Below are positions 1 through 9,500 of a stretch of 64,000 bases of DNA, one piece after another. This DNA is from CAYUQT01 sp964596165. Its GTDB lineage: Bacteria > Planctomycetota > Phycisphaerae > UBA1845 > JAFGLZ01. The stretch spans positions 1 to 64,000 of the forward strand of contig CAZQTW010000017.1 of assembly GCA_964596165.1 (NCBI GenBank), written 5' to 3'. The notes below the pieces were generated by a model that was given only the letters and a program-made list of their open reading frames with translations, had not been told where the DNA came from and did no database searches. Both the position numbers and the translations under genes were made by a program. Positions within the stretch are counted from its first letter, which is position 1. Each line of letters begins with the position of its first letter.

Positions 1-250
1 TCACCTCGATCTCCACGCGGCCATCTTCCAGTTCACACTCGACCCCGTAGGCCCTGCCTTGCGTGGCGGCCTCGGCAATCTCAATGGCCTTGGCCAACGT
101 GATCTTGCACTTGCTTACAAGCTCCTTGATCTCCTGAACTCCGGCTTTGCCCTCATGCCCATTGTCGGCCCGAAGCAGTCCACCGGTCCAGAAGAGAATG
201 GCCGCTGCAAGGAACGTCACAACCCAAGAGCGAATGCCATTGCGACACAT
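1..250 (-). CDS. PepSY-like exported small protein (3' end outside window)
   Basis: An open frame begins at an ATG at 248-250 on the minus strand, with a GGAG about 9 nt upstream, and runs off the left edge with 83 codons visible. Residues 8-24 form a hydrophobic segment typical of a signal peptide or membrane anchor. The region after it has the pattern seen in PepSY domains: a helix with 'ITLAKAIEIAEAATQGRA' followed by a strand-rich stretch (YGVECELEDGRVEIEV). PepSY domains usually occur in secreted or membrane proteins and are often inhibitory or binding modules. The gene is divergent from the DUF2961 gene, so 251-414 is a shared upstream region. The family call rests on this short segment only, and the C-terminus is not visible. 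Confidence 0.6.
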   Translation of the reverse strand, partial: MCRNGIRSWVVTFLAAAILFWTGGLLRADNGHEGKAGVQEIKELVSKCKITLAKAIEIAEAATQGRAYGVECELEDGRVEIEV

Positions 251-414
251 GTCTGGTTACTCCATGCCTTGTCCGAACGGGAACCGTGGAAACACGTACG
301 GCTTGTGAGAGGTCATTATAGCTGCTCTGTGGCCGAAGTGGGCTGGTCGGCAGGTGGTGCTTCGCCGATCCGGATGGTGTAGACTCTTCGCACCATTTCA
401 GCGGAGGTCCTGAC

Positions 415-1971
415 ATGACTCGACAGATGGGGTTCGGCGTATTGTTGGTTGGCGCGTGCGCCCTGCCGTCCTGGGGACAGGGTTTAGATGTGAGCGGTCT
501 GGCGACGCTATCGCCCGGGCGGGTCGAGATGCAGAACGGCCTATGGATCGAAACGCCGCTCGAACGGAAGTTCAACGCCGGCAAACGGGTTGTCGTCGCC
601 GACATCAAGGGTCCCGCGGTCATTTCGATGATCCACTTCGCGGTGCCCGAGAGCTACATGTGGCAGAAGCAACGGCGGCTCGACCGCGAATTGCTCATCA
701 AGTTCTACTGGGACGGCGAGGATCAGCCCAGCGTCGATTGCCCGTTCGTCGATTTCTTCTGCGACCCGGCCGGCGTCCGCGACATGGTCAACACGGCGCT
801 GGTCAACAAGCGACAGGGCTGGAACGCCTACTTCCCGATGCCCTTCCGCAAGTCGGCCAAGATCGAACTCGCTTATGACGGACCGATGGAGCCGGGTAAC
901 GAGCTGTGGCGAATCATGCCCTGCTACAGCTATGTGATGTACCGGCATGCCGAGAAAATCGCCGACGACAGCGGCTACTTCCACGCCCATTGGCGGCAGG
1001 ACGGCCTGCTGCTCGGCAAGGTTGAGTACCTCGCATTGGACGCCAAGGGCAAGGGCAAGTTCGTGGGCTGGAACGTCACGTGTCGCCGGCCGGGCCGGTC
1101 GGGTTATCCGGTGGACCAGAACGAGAAATTCTTCATCGACGGCGAACCGACGGCCTCGATCGAGTTCATGGGGATGGAGGATTCGTTCGGGTTCAGCTAC
1201 GGCTTCCCGCCGACGGAGAACCTGTTCCCGCTGACGGGCTACTTCCCGTTCCTCAAGGGCGGTGCGGCCGCGTACCGGTTCTTCGTGAACGACGCGATCA
1301 GTTTTGAGAAATCGCTCAAGGTCACGATCGGATTCGGGGAGAAGGAAGATCCGATGTTCCGCCGCGAGTTCTCGAAGCCCGGCAGCGAACTGCAGTTCTC
1401 GAGTGTGTGCTACTGGTACCAGACCGAGCCGCACGCGCCGCTGCCGCCGATGCCTGCGGCCGCCGAGCGCGCCCCGGCGCCCGAGGAGCCGATGTGGCCC
1501 TACAAGGAAACGCTGCCGACCGCCGAGGACTTCCGCAAGAAGGGTATCAAGTTCCACATGCTGTGCGGACGGCCCGGCAAGCAGATCATCTTCGCCGAGC
1601 CGGGCTTCGACGCCGCAATCAAGGGCGGACACCCGTGGGACGGGTGGAACCCGCCGGTCTATCACTGCCATGCCACGGTGGAGGCGCTGAACGAGAAGTT
1701 CCAGATCGAGCTGAAGGTGCCGAAAGGAGCGACGGGCAAGCTGCGGCTTTACGTACTTGACGCCGACAACTTCCGCGGCGGCCGGAGGCAGGAGATCACG
1801 GTGGCCGGCAAGTCGCTCGGCGTGATTGAAAAGTTCCAAGAAGGCCGCTGGCTGGAGCAACCCATCAGCGCCGAGGAGACGGCGAACGGCAAGGTCGTCA
1901 TCGAGGCGAAGAATCTGGTCGACGGCGGGAACGCCGTGATATCGATTGTCGAGTGGGTGGGAACGCCGTAA
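415..1971 (+). CDS. DUF2961 domain protein (GH172-like), exported
   Basis: 518 residues. The start is well supported: GGAGGT lies 6 nt upstream of the ATG, and residues 1-21 form a signal peptide ending near SWGQG. The region from about residue 35 to 340 matches DUF2961 in pattern (P/LER motif, ISMIHFAVPE, RELLIKFYWDGE, CPFVDFF). This family includes glycoside hydrolase family 172, whose characterised members act on fructan or arabinan-type linkages. A Pro/Ala-rich linker near 340-360 is followed by a C-terminal domain (about 375-518) that looks like an accessory beta domain. It probably acts on a glycan in the periplasm, but the substrate cannot be inferred. It appears to be monocistronic. 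Confidence 0.85.
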   Translation: MTRQMGFGVLLVGACALPSWGQGLDVSGLATLSPGRVEMQNGLWIETPLERKFNAGKRVVVADIKGPAVISMIHFAVPESYMWQKQRRLDRELLIKFYWDGEDQPSVDCPFVDFFCDPAGVRDMVNTALVNKRQGWNAYFPMPFRKSAKIELAYDGPMEPGNELWRIMPCYSYVMYRHAEKIADDSGYFHAHWRQDGLLLGKVEYLALDAKGKGKFVGWNVTCRRPGRSGYPVDQNEKFFIDGEPTASIEFMGMEDSFGFSYGFPPTENLFPLTGYFPFLKGGAAAYRFFVNDAISFEKSLKVTIGFGEKEDPMFRREFSKPGSELQFSSVCYWYQTEPHAPLPPMPAAAERAPAPEEPMWPYKETLPTAEDFRKKGIKFHMLCGRPGKQIIFAEPGFDAAIKGGHPWDGWNPPVYHCHATVEALNEKFQIELKVPKGATGKLRLYVLDADNFRGGRRQEITVAGKSLGVIEKFQEGRWLEQPISAEETANGKVVIEAKNLVDGGNAVISIVEWVGTP

Positions 1972-2116
1972 GCATGGCGAGCACGGTCTGTTCATCGGGC
2001 CCGGGCATTCGCAACCGACTTGACGCTCGGCATGGGGCGGGCTGAAATGGCATGGGACGTCGCGGCCTGCTAGGCGAAGGACTGCGGCAAAGCGAGACCA
2101 TCATCGGCACGGAAGC

Positions 2117-2713
2117 ATGATCATGTCCACGCGCAAGGCAACCGTTGAGCGAAAGACTAAGGAGACCGATATCACGCTGACCATCAACCTGGACGGCGAC
2201 GGCCAGGTCGAGGTCAAGACGGGCGTGGGGTTCTTCGATCACATGCTCGATCACCTGGGCCGGCACGGACTATTCGATCTGAAGATCCAGGCCAAGGGCG
2301 ACCTGCACGTCGACGCTCACCACACGGTCGAGGACGTGGCGATCTGTCTCGGGCAGGCGATCGATCAGGCCCTCGGCGACAAGGCCGGCATCTTTCGCTA
2401 TGGGTGCTTCACCGTGCCCATGGAAGAGACGCTCGCCGACGTGGCCGTCGACCTATCCGGCCGCCCGCTGCTGGCCTACAACGTGAAGTATCCCGGTGAG
2501 AAGATCGGCGGGTTCGACGTCGAGCTCGTCGGTGAGTTTCTCCGCGCGCTGGCCAACAACGCGAAGATGAACCTGCACGTCCGGGTCCCCTATGGCGACA
2601 ACAACCACCACATCGCCGAGGCGATCTTCAAGGCACTGGGCAAGGCGCTGTGCATGGCCGTCGCGCTCGATCCCCGTCGCAAGGGAGTACCGAGCACGAA
2701 GGGAACGCTGTAA
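2117..2713 (+). CDS. hisB: Imidazoleglycerol-phosphate dehydratase
   Basis: 198 residues, the normal length for monofunctional bacterial HisB. The enzyme dehydrates imidazole glycerol phosphate to imidazole acetol phosphate in histidine synthesis and is cytoplasmic. Metal-binding motifs are intact: FFDHMLDHLGRHG near residue 40, DAHHTVEDV near 72, and the second copy DNNHHIAEAIFKALG near 165. No good Shine-Dalgarno sequence precedes either the ATG at 2117 or the in-frame ATG at 2123, so the first two residues are uncertain. It is not in a his operon: hisC is 50 kb away on the other strand. Confidence 0.95.
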   Translation: MIMSTRKATVERKTKETDITLTINLDGDGQVEVKTGVGFFDHMLDHLGRHGLFDLKIQAKGDLHVDAHHTVEDVAICLGQAIDQALGDKAGIFRYGCFTVPMEETLADVAVDLSGRPLLAYNVKYPGEKIGGFDVELVGEFLRALANNAKMNLHVRVPYGDNNHHIAEAIFKALGKALCMAVALDPRRKGVPSTKGTL

Positions 2714-2758
2714 CATGTCGACATGGCCGAAAGCCGGTACGTTCAAATGCGTTGTTCA

Positions 2759-2784
2759 TTCTGAATTCTGAGTTCTGAGTTCTG
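2759..2784. repeat. Short tandem heptamer repeat
   Basis: Four head-to-tail copies of a 7-base unit, TTCTGA(A/G), lie between hisB and the convergent isomerase gene; the fourth copy is imperfect. The tract is AT-rich compared with its surroundings. It has no terminator structure, and no function is apparent. Confidence 0.6.
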
Positions 2785-2804
2785 CCATTGCCCCGCAATC
2801 CTGC

Positions 2805-3632
2805 TCACGTGTTCGACTGGGCGGCCTTGAGTGTCTTCAGCGCCGTCTTCGCCACCGTGTCCGGATCGGGCTCGTAGATGAACGGCTCGCAACTGACCCA
2901 CCCCTTAAATCCGCCGGCGGCGAGCGCGGCCATCACGGGCTTGAAGTCGATGGGGTTCGGGCCCATTCCCGGGGCATGGCGACTCGGATCGTTCACGTGG
3001 ACGTGCTTGGCGCGATGGCCATACTTCTCGATCGTCTTGAGAATGCCGTCGGGCATGCTGGCCATCGCTTTGACGTCCAGCATGAGGTCGATACCGGGAC
3101 TGTTGACTTCGTCGATCAGTGCAACGGCCTCGTCGATCGTATTGATGAGGTTGGTCTCCTGCGGCGAGAGGGCCTCGAAGCAGAGGGTGACTCCGTTCTT
3201 ACGACAGTGCGGACCCACTTCGCGAAGTCCCTCGATCAGGTACCGGCGGGCGGCCTCGGGGGTGTTGGGCGGTTCGACGTTGCGCTGCTTGGGCGATCCG
3301 AAGATCATGATCGTTCCGCCGAGGTCCGCGCAAAAGTCGACGAGCGAACGGAGATAGGCCACGGTGAGTCTACGCACGGCCTCATCGGGCGTGGTCATGT
3401 GAAGCCCCGGCGGTGAGACGAAAAGCCAGTGCAACCCCACAATGCGAATGCCCAGCCTGTCGGCGGTGCCGACGATCTCCCGCCTGCGGGCCGTGCTGAT
3501 CTGATCCACCGATTCGGCCAGCGTGAACGGGGCGATCTCGACACCGTCCCAGCCCTGTGCCGCCGCGATCGCCAGAACCTCCTCGATCGGTCTCTTGCCC
3601 CAGATCTCGTTGCAGATCGATAGCTTGTACAT
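2805..3632 (-). CDS. Sugar phosphate isomerase/epimerase (TIM barrel)
   Basis: 275 residues with the xylose-isomerase-like TIM-barrel pattern (AP_endonuc_2 superfamily). It begins with a CNEIWGKRPIEEVLAIAA helix and WDGVEIAPF near residue 30, and contains the metal-ligand acidic and His residues CFEALSPQETNLIN, LMLDVKAM, HVHVNDPS and CEPF. The family isomerises or epimerises sugars, sugar acids or inositols. The start is supported by GAGGTG 7 nt upstream of the ATG at 3630-3632. There is no signal peptide, so it is cytoplasmic. It runs convergent to hisB and divergent from the first uvrA gene. The substrate cannot be told from sequence. Confidence 0.85.
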   Translation of the reverse strand: MYKLSICNEIWGKRPIEEVLAIAAAQGWDGVEIAPFTLAESVDQISTARRREIVGTADRLGIRIVGLHWLFVSPPGLHMTTPDEAVRRLTVAYLRSLVDFCADLGGTIMIFGSPKQRNVEPPNTPEAARRYLIEGLREVGPHCRKNGVTLCFEALSPQETNLINTIDEAVALIDEVNSPGIDLMLDVKAMASMPDGILKTIEKYGHRAKHVHVNDPSRHAPGMGPNPIDFKPVMAALAAGGFKGWVSCEPFIYEPDPDTVAKTALKTLKAAQSNT

Positions 3633-3831
3633 AATCTAGCACCTCGTGTCACGGAAGGGTCGACGCCTTCTCTCCCGCTCGCCGGGGGGCAGAAAACCGG
3701 ATCATCGTCCTGAAACACCGTACCCACCGCGATGCCCCCTCCCTGCCGGCTCATCGTCGGGGCGGCGGGGACGTTCGTCGACCGGGCCACGATACCGCGC
3801 AACGATCTCGAATGCGAGGCCCGCCCGGCGG

Positions 3832-3837
3832 TACAAT
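3832..3837 (+). promoter_or_regulatory. Candidate -10 box giving a leaderless uvrA mRNA
   Basis: TACAAT sits 6 nt before the uvrA ATG at 3844, at about the distance expected between a -10 box and the transcript start. No Shine-Dalgarno sequence precedes the ATG. Together these suggest transcription starting at or next to the start codon. The -35 region at about 3809 is poor. Confidence 0.35.
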
Positions 3838-3843
3838 GCCCCG

Positions 3844-5823
3844 ATGGAACCGAAGGTCATCAAGATCAAAGGGGCTCGCGAGCACAACCTCAAAAACGTC
3901 TCCCTGGTCCTGCCGCGTAACGCGCTGATCTGCTTCACCGGCGTGTCGGGATCGGGCAAGAGTTCCCTCGCCTTCGACACACTCTACGCCGAAGGACAGC
4001 GGCGATACGTCGAGTCGCTGAGCAGCTATGCCCGGCAGTTCCTCGGACAGCTCGCCAAGCCCGACGTCGACCTGATCACCGGCCTGAGTCCGGCGATCAG
4101 CATCCAGCAAAAGACCGGCGGCTGGAACCCCCGAAGCACCGTCGGCACGATTACGCAGATCCACGATTACCTCCGCGTGCTCTACGCACGGGCGGGTACG
4201 CAGCACTGCCCGAAATGCGATCGGCCGATCTCCGCCCAGACGGCCGAGCAGATCGTCGGAAACATCCTCTCGCGGTTCGCCGACGCGCGGGTGATGATCT
4301 TGGCGCCGCTCGTGCGCGGACAGAAAGGCGAGTATCGCGACCTCTTCGAAGACCTGCTCAAGGCCGGTTACACCCGAGCCCGCGTCGACGGCCGCATGAT
4401 TCGCCTCTCCGAACCGGCGGAGCTGAGTCGCAACATCAAGCATGACATAGACGTGGTGATCGATCGGGTTGTCGTGGGGGATTCGGGGCGCTCGCGGCTG
4501 GCCGAGGCGGTGGAAGCGGCGCTCCGACGAGGCGAAGGAACCCTGGTAGTCGTGCCGGAAGAGGCAGGCACGCCCAAGCGAGGCGCAAGGAGGTCGCCCG
4601 AATCCGGTGCCCACATACCCGCGCCCGAGCCTGACAACTCCGACAGGACCCCGGCGCCCGCCGGCGCCGCTTCCGACGCCGACACGACGCCGGCGAAGAA
4701 AGCAACAGCCGGCGACGTGCTGTTCAGCTCGCGATACGCCTGTACCGAGTGCGGCGCGAGCTTCGAGCCGCCGTCGCCGCAGATGATGAGCTTCAACTCG
4801 CCGACGGGCATGTGCATGACCTGTGGCGGGCTTGGAACGTCCTTCGATTTCGATCCCAAGCTGCTCATCCGATACCCGTCAAAGTCGTTCCTCGAGGGGG
4901 CGATCGAGCCGATGCACGTTCCGATCAGCCGCTGGCGGCGTCACATCTTCGAGGGCGTCGCGCGGCACGTCGGATTCGACTTGCGAACGCCCTGGAAGGA
5001 TCTTCCCAAGAAGGCCCGCGATGCCCTGCTCTACGGCACCGGCGACGACCACATCACGTTCGAGTGGCGACGGCGTTGGAGGGTCTGGCGGCACGGCGGC
5101 ACGTTCGCGGGAGTCATTGAGGAACTGGACGACAAGTACCGCCAAACCAAGAGCGAACTCATGCGGCGGTACTACGAGCAGTTCATGCGGACCTCGGAAT
5201 GCTCGGACTGCCACGGCGGCCGACTCAACGAGCAGGCGTTGGCGATCAAGCTGGGCGGCAAGAATATTCAGGAACTCTGCCGAATGTCGGTGACCGACGC
5301 GGCCGAGTTCCTCGCGAATCTCCAACTCGACGGCACGCGACAACTCATCGCCGAAGAGCCGCTCAAGGAGATCCGAAGCCGGCTGAAGTTCCTCGTCGAC
5401 GTGGGGCTGCACTACCTGACGCTCGATCGCGCGGCGCCGACGTTGTCGGGCGGCGAAAGCCAACGCATCCGGCTGGCCGGTCAGATCGGCTGCGGATTGG
5501 TCGGCGTGCTGTACATCCTCGATGAGCCGTCGATCGGCCTGCACCACGTGGACAACGAACGGCTGCTCGCGGCGCTCCGGCGACTGCGCGACATGGGAAA
5601 CACGGTGGTCGTCGTCGAGCACGACGAGGAGACCATGCGAGCGGCGGATCACGTGGTGGACTTCGGGCCCGGTCCGGGCAGCCGAGGCGGCAAAGTGGTC
5701 GTGGCGGGAACGATGGACCGGGTCCAGCGGTCGAAAAAATCACTTACGGGACAGTATCTGGTCGGAACGAAGAAAATCCCGATCCCGAAGCAGCGACGAC
5801 CGGTGAAGAACCAGCCCGGCTAG
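3844..5823 (+). CDS. uvrA: UvrA N-terminal half (first ATPase unit of a split tandem UvrA)
   Basis: 659 residues from ATG 3844 (MEPKVIKIKGAREHNL), a typical UvrA start; the frame stays open upstream but that part is not UvrA-like. UvrA is the damage-recognition ATPase of nucleotide excision repair. Only one ABC unit is present: Walker A GVSGSGKSS near residue 33, the UvrB-binding and insertion region, a zinc finger (CTEC...CMTC, about 299-325), the signature LSGGESQRIRLAGQ near 534, Walker B ILDEPSIGLHH near 557, and the switch His in VVVEHD. A low-complexity Pro/Ala linker (about 235-290) precedes the zinc finger. The protein stops right after the QRRPV stretch where the linker to the C-half normally begins. 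The C-half appears only after the RAYT insertion, at the start of the next gene, so the pair may work as a two-chain enzyme. Confidence 0.9.
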   Translation: MEPKVIKIKGAREHNLKNVSLVLPRNALICFTGVSGSGKSSLAFDTLYAEGQRRYVESLSSYARQFLGQLAKPDVDLITGLSPAISIQQKTGGWNPRSTVGTITQIHDYLRVLYARAGTQHCPKCDRPISAQTAEQIVGNILSRFADARVMILAPLVRGQKGEYRDLFEDLLKAGYTRARVDGRMIRLSEPAELSRNIKHDIDVVIDRVVVGDSGRSRLAEAVEAALRRGEGTLVVVPEEAGTPKRGARRSPESGAHIPAPEPDNSDRTPAPAGAASDADTTPAKKATAGDVLFSSRYACTECGASFEPPSPQMMSFNSPTGMCMTCGGLGTSFDFDPKLLIRYPSKSFLEGAIEPMHVPISRWRRHIFEGVARHVGFDLRTPWKDLPKKARDALLYGTGDDHITFEWRRRWRVWRHGGTFAGVIEELDDKYRQTKSELMRRYYEQFMRTSECSDCHGGRLNEQALAIKLGGKNIQELCRMSVTDAAEFLANLQLDGTRQLIAEEPLKEIRSRLKFLVDVGLHYLTLDRAAPTLSGGESQRIRLAGQIGCGLVGVLYILDEPSIGLHHVDNERLLAALRRLRDMGNTVVVVEHDEETMRAADHVVDFGPGPGSRGGKVVVAGTMDRVQRSKKSLTGQYLVGTKKIPIPKQRRPVKNQPG

Positions 5824-5868
5824 CGCGGCCGCATGTGCCTGTGCGTTCGGTCTCCCTGTTTGCCGGGA

Positions 5869-5937
5869 AGCGTGTTTAGCCCCCTCGCGTGCGAGGGGTA
5901 AATTGGAAGATGTGCCCACCCCGTCGCGTGCGGCGGG
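5869..5937 (+). repeat. Left REP pair (two hairpins)
   Basis: REP 1 has the head AGCGTGTTTAGC (5869-5880) followed by an 8-bp perfect hairpin (5881-5888 with 5891-5898) and TAAA. REP 2 (5920-5937) is an 8-bp hairpin with one G:T wobble around the same GT loop. Both share the core CGCGTGCG with the right-hand REP. Confidence 0.7.
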
Positions 5938-5956
5938 TGATAGCTGTGAATCCGGC

Positions 5957-6541
5957 ATGATCTACGCATTCCATCGGACGCGGACGACGTACGGACATTG
6001 GTTTCCGAATGACCCTCGTGGCTCACGGACTGAGGAGATGTGGCAGCCCCAATTGGCCGCCGACGGCAAACTTGACCCAGACCGTTTCAGACTGGAACCA
6101 CGGGAGATTCCCCAAGATCAAGTTCAGGCATCCATGAACACGGCCAGGACGGCACTGCGATACTCGGCGGTGCAACTCGACTCCGCTGAGATCAACGTTG
6201 TGGGTGCGGCCTTTGAGGAAATCGTGCAAGGCCGGAACCTTCGGGTGCTTGCACTCGCGATCTTGCCGCATCACGTTCACATCCTGCTCCGGCGTCCTGT
6301 TCGTCCGTACGAACGAGTAGTCAACGCTCTCAAGGGTAGATCGGCGCAGAGGGTCAGAGAACACCGGGGCCTGTGTCAAGCCGCGTGCCAGAGGAATCGG
6401 GTTCCCGTCCGGACGAGGGGTTATTGGGTTCGGCACGTTCCCGATGATCGCGTTGCGGAGGGGGTTGCGGCGTCCATCGAGCAAAACCCCGCGAAACACG
6501 GGTTGCCGCCCCAGAAATGGGCCTTTGTCGAGGGTTCCTAA
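5957..6541 (+). CDS. REP-associated tyrosine transposase (RAYT), probably inactive
   Basis: 194 residues from ATG 5957 (MIYAFHRTRTTYGHWFPND); the frame is open further upstream, but this is the RAYT-like start with its TTYG..(W)xPxDxRG motif. The HUH metal-binding signature is clear: ILPHHVHILL near residue 108. The helix that normally carries the catalytic tyrosine in this family (Y-I-x-x-N-P-x-x-x-G-L) reads SIEQNPAKHGL here, so the expected Tyr looks replaced by Ser. RAYTs are single-copy, domesticated IS200/IS605-type transposases that process REP sequences. Flanking inverted REPs support the assignment. The Tyr loss is judged by eye from motif alignment. Confidence 0.75.
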   Translation: MIYAFHRTRTTYGHWFPNDPRGSRTEEMWQPQLAADGKLDPDRFRLEPREIPQDQVQASMNTARTALRYSAVQLDSAEINVVGAAFEEIVQGRNLRVLALAILPHHVHILLRRPVRPYERVVNALKGRSAQRVREHRGLCQAACQRNRVPVRTRGYWVRHVPDDRVAEGVAASIEQNPAKHGLPPQKWAFVEGS

Positions 6542-6545
6542 GGTA

Positions 6546-9500
6546 ATGAGTCGCCGTCCAACAATGCGGCACAAGAGAACTCGTCCCGCCGCACGCGGCG
6601 GGGCTAAGCACGCTCCCTCTGGCCACGGGAAGGTCCGTTGGCTCACCGTCGTCGGCGCGAGGCAAAACAACCTCAAGGAGATCGACGTCCACATCCCCTT
6701 GGGACGATTCGTCTGTGTCACCGGCGTCAGCGGCAGCGGCAAGAGTTCGCTCGTCAATGACATCCTGTACGAACAACTCGCCCGCGACCTGAACGGCGCG
6801 GAGAACACCAACCCCGGCGCGCACCGGGCGATTAGGGGCAAGGAACACCTCGACAAGGTGATCGATATCGACCAGTCGCCGATCGGCCGGACGCCGCGAT
6901 CCAATCCGGCGACGTACATCAAGGTCTTCGACCTGATCCGCGACCTGTTCGCCAGGCTGCCCGACAGCAAGCTCCGCGGCTACAAACCGGGACGATTCAG
7001 CTTCAACGTCTCCGTGGATTCGCACGGCGGCCGCTGCGAGGCCTGCGAAGGCAACGGCGCGAACAAGATGGAGATGGACTTCCTGGCCGACGTCTGGGTC
7101 CCCTGTCCCCTATGCGAGGGCAAACGCTTCAGCCACGAAACCCTTCAGGTCCGATACAAGGGCAAGAACATCGCCGACGTGCTCGACATGGAGGTGGCGG
7201 AAGCCCTCCGGCACTTCCAAAACATCCCCCGGATCAAGGCGATGCTCCGGACGCTGCACGATGTGGGGCTCGACTACATCAAGCTCGGCCAGTCGTCGAC
7301 GACGCTCTCGGGCGGCGAGGCGCAACGGATCAAGCTGGCCCGTGAATTGGTCAAGGTCTCCACCGGCCGCACGCTGTACCTGCTCGACGAGCCGACCACG
7401 GGTCTGCATTTCGACGACATTCTTAAGCTGCTCAGCGTCCTTCACGGCCTCGTCGACGCCGGTAATACCGTCGTCGTGATCGAGCATAACCTCGACGTCA
7501 TCAAAACCGCCGACTGGATCATCGACCTGGGACCGGAAGGCGGCGAGGGCGGTGGGTATGTCATCGCCACCGGTACCCCGGAGACGGTGGCCAAGACCGA
7601 GACGCATACGGGACGGGCGTTGCGATCCGTGCTCGCGCCGAAGTCGATTGCGCCCCTCTCCGAAACACAAAGATCTCGGCAGAACCGCCCCCCCAAACCG
7701 GCGGGGGACAACGGCCGCATCCGAACCATCTCGGTGGTCGGCGCCCGCCAGCACAACCTGAAGAACATCACCGTCGACGTGCCCCGCGAGAAGATGACGG
7801 TCTGTTGCGGGCTGTCGGGTAGCGGCAAGAGCAGCTTCGCCGTCGACACCGTCTACACCGAGGGGCAGCGCCGCTACGTCGAATCGCTGAGCGCGTACGC
7901 CCGGCAGTTTCTCGGACAGCTTCAGAAACCCAAGGTCGATCGGATCGACGGCCTGTCGCCCGCCATCAGCATCGAGCAGAAGGCGGCCGCGCGAAGTCCG
8001 CGCTCCACCGTCGGTACGGTCACCGAAATCTACGACTACATGCGGGTCCTGTGGGCCCGCATCGGACAGGCGTACTGCCCGCACTGCCATATCCCCATCG
8101 GCGCTCAGACGGTCGATGAGATCGTCGACCGCGTCATCGCGTTGCCCGAGGGAACCCGGGCGCTGCTGCTGGCGCCCATCGACCGCCAGGGCACGGAAAG
8201 CTACACGGCCTTGCTGGACCGTCAGAAGGCCAACGGATTCACCCGTGTCCGCATCGACGGGGAAATCCGCGACCTGGGTGGTGCGATCGACATCGACCGG
8301 CGCCGCCGACACACGATCGAGGTGATCGTCGATCGGATCATCATCCGCCCGGCCCAACGGGCGCGAATCGCCGAATCGGTTGAGATGGCGCTCTCGGTCG
8401 GGTCGGGCACGATGGGAATGACCGTATTGGAATGTCGGGATCACGAAGAAGCACACGGAGCGCAGCGATCGGACACCGACAAAACGTACCGCTTCAGCCG
8501 GCTCTTCTCCTGCGAACGATGCGGGCGAAGCTTCGACGAATTGACGCCGCACCACTTCTCCTTCAACAGCCGCCTGGGTTGGTGCCCCTCGTGCGAGGGG
8601 TTGGGCACGCAGACCGGCTCGAGCGCCGACGCGATCATCGCCCAGCCGAATCGGTCGATCGCCGACGGAGCCATCCACGGATGGGATCGTCTGGCGGCCA
8701 ATCCGACGCTCATGATCATGGTGTCTCGACTGGCCGACCATATCGGGCTGAACCTGCACCGCCCGTGGAACGAACTGCCGTCCGATCATCAGGCGGCAAT
8801 GCTTTACGGAACCGGCAACGAATGGATCCCGGCGGGCGGCGAACTGGAAGGTGTGCGGTTCCAATGGAAGGGCTTCTTCCCCGCCGTCGACGAGGCCGCC
8901 AAGGCCGGCCATCACTATCGCGCGCAGTTCGAGCAGGTCGCGACCGAAGTGGCCTGTCGGCGATGCGGCGGCAGCCGCCTCCGGCCCGAGGCAGCCGCCG
9001 TTCGCGTCGGCAACCGGACGATCACCGATGTGTGTTCGATGACGCTCGACAAGTGCCTGGCGTTCTTCGAACATCTTCCGCTGAACCACCGGCAACGCCG
9101 AATCGCCGGCGAACTGCTGCACGAGATTACCTCGCGTCTGCGGTTTCTCATCGACGTGGGGCTGGAATATGTCACCTTGCACCGCCCGGCGCCGACGCTG
9201 TCGGGCGGCGAGTCGCAGCGAATCCGCCTGGCCGGCCAGATCGGCAGCGGACTGACCGGCGTCCTCTATGTCCTCGACGAACCGACGATCGGCCTGCACC
9301 CCCGCGACAATGCCCGACTGGTGGCCGCACTGGGCAAACTCCGCGACCTCGGCAATACGCTCCTGCTGGTCGAGCACGACCGTCAGGTCATCGATCACGC
9401 CGACCACCTGCTGGATTTCGGGCCGGGTGCGGGCGTCGACGGCGGCCGGATCGTCGCCGCCGGGTCGCCGAAACGTGTGCGCAGCATCGCCGAATCCCTG

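Larger units (their letters stand above)
5869..6614. mobile_element. REPtron: RAYT gene bracketed by inverted REP palindromes
   Basis: A 746-bp unit with related REP elements at both ends in opposite orientation. The left one begins with AGCGTGTTTAGCCCC and continues into a CCCCTCGC-GT-GCGAGGGG hairpin. The reverse complement of the right one begins AGCGTGCTTAGCCCC and continues into a GCCGC-GT-GCGGC hairpin. A Y1/HUH transposase-like gene lies between them. The unit sits exactly at the junction between an N-terminal half-UvrA and a C-terminal half-UvrA. Confidence 0.7.

Noticed and set aside
153..623. 156-residue open frame on the minus strand across the first intergenic region
   Set aside because: It overlaps the DUF2961 gene and the PepSY-like gene, has no family-like motif, and lacks a ribosome site. 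GC-rich shadow frame.
541..1995. Long minus-strand frame (484 codons) inside the DUF2961 gene
   Set aside because: Fully antisense to a recognised gene; low-complexity Arg/Leu/Glu composition typical of GC-rich shadow frames.
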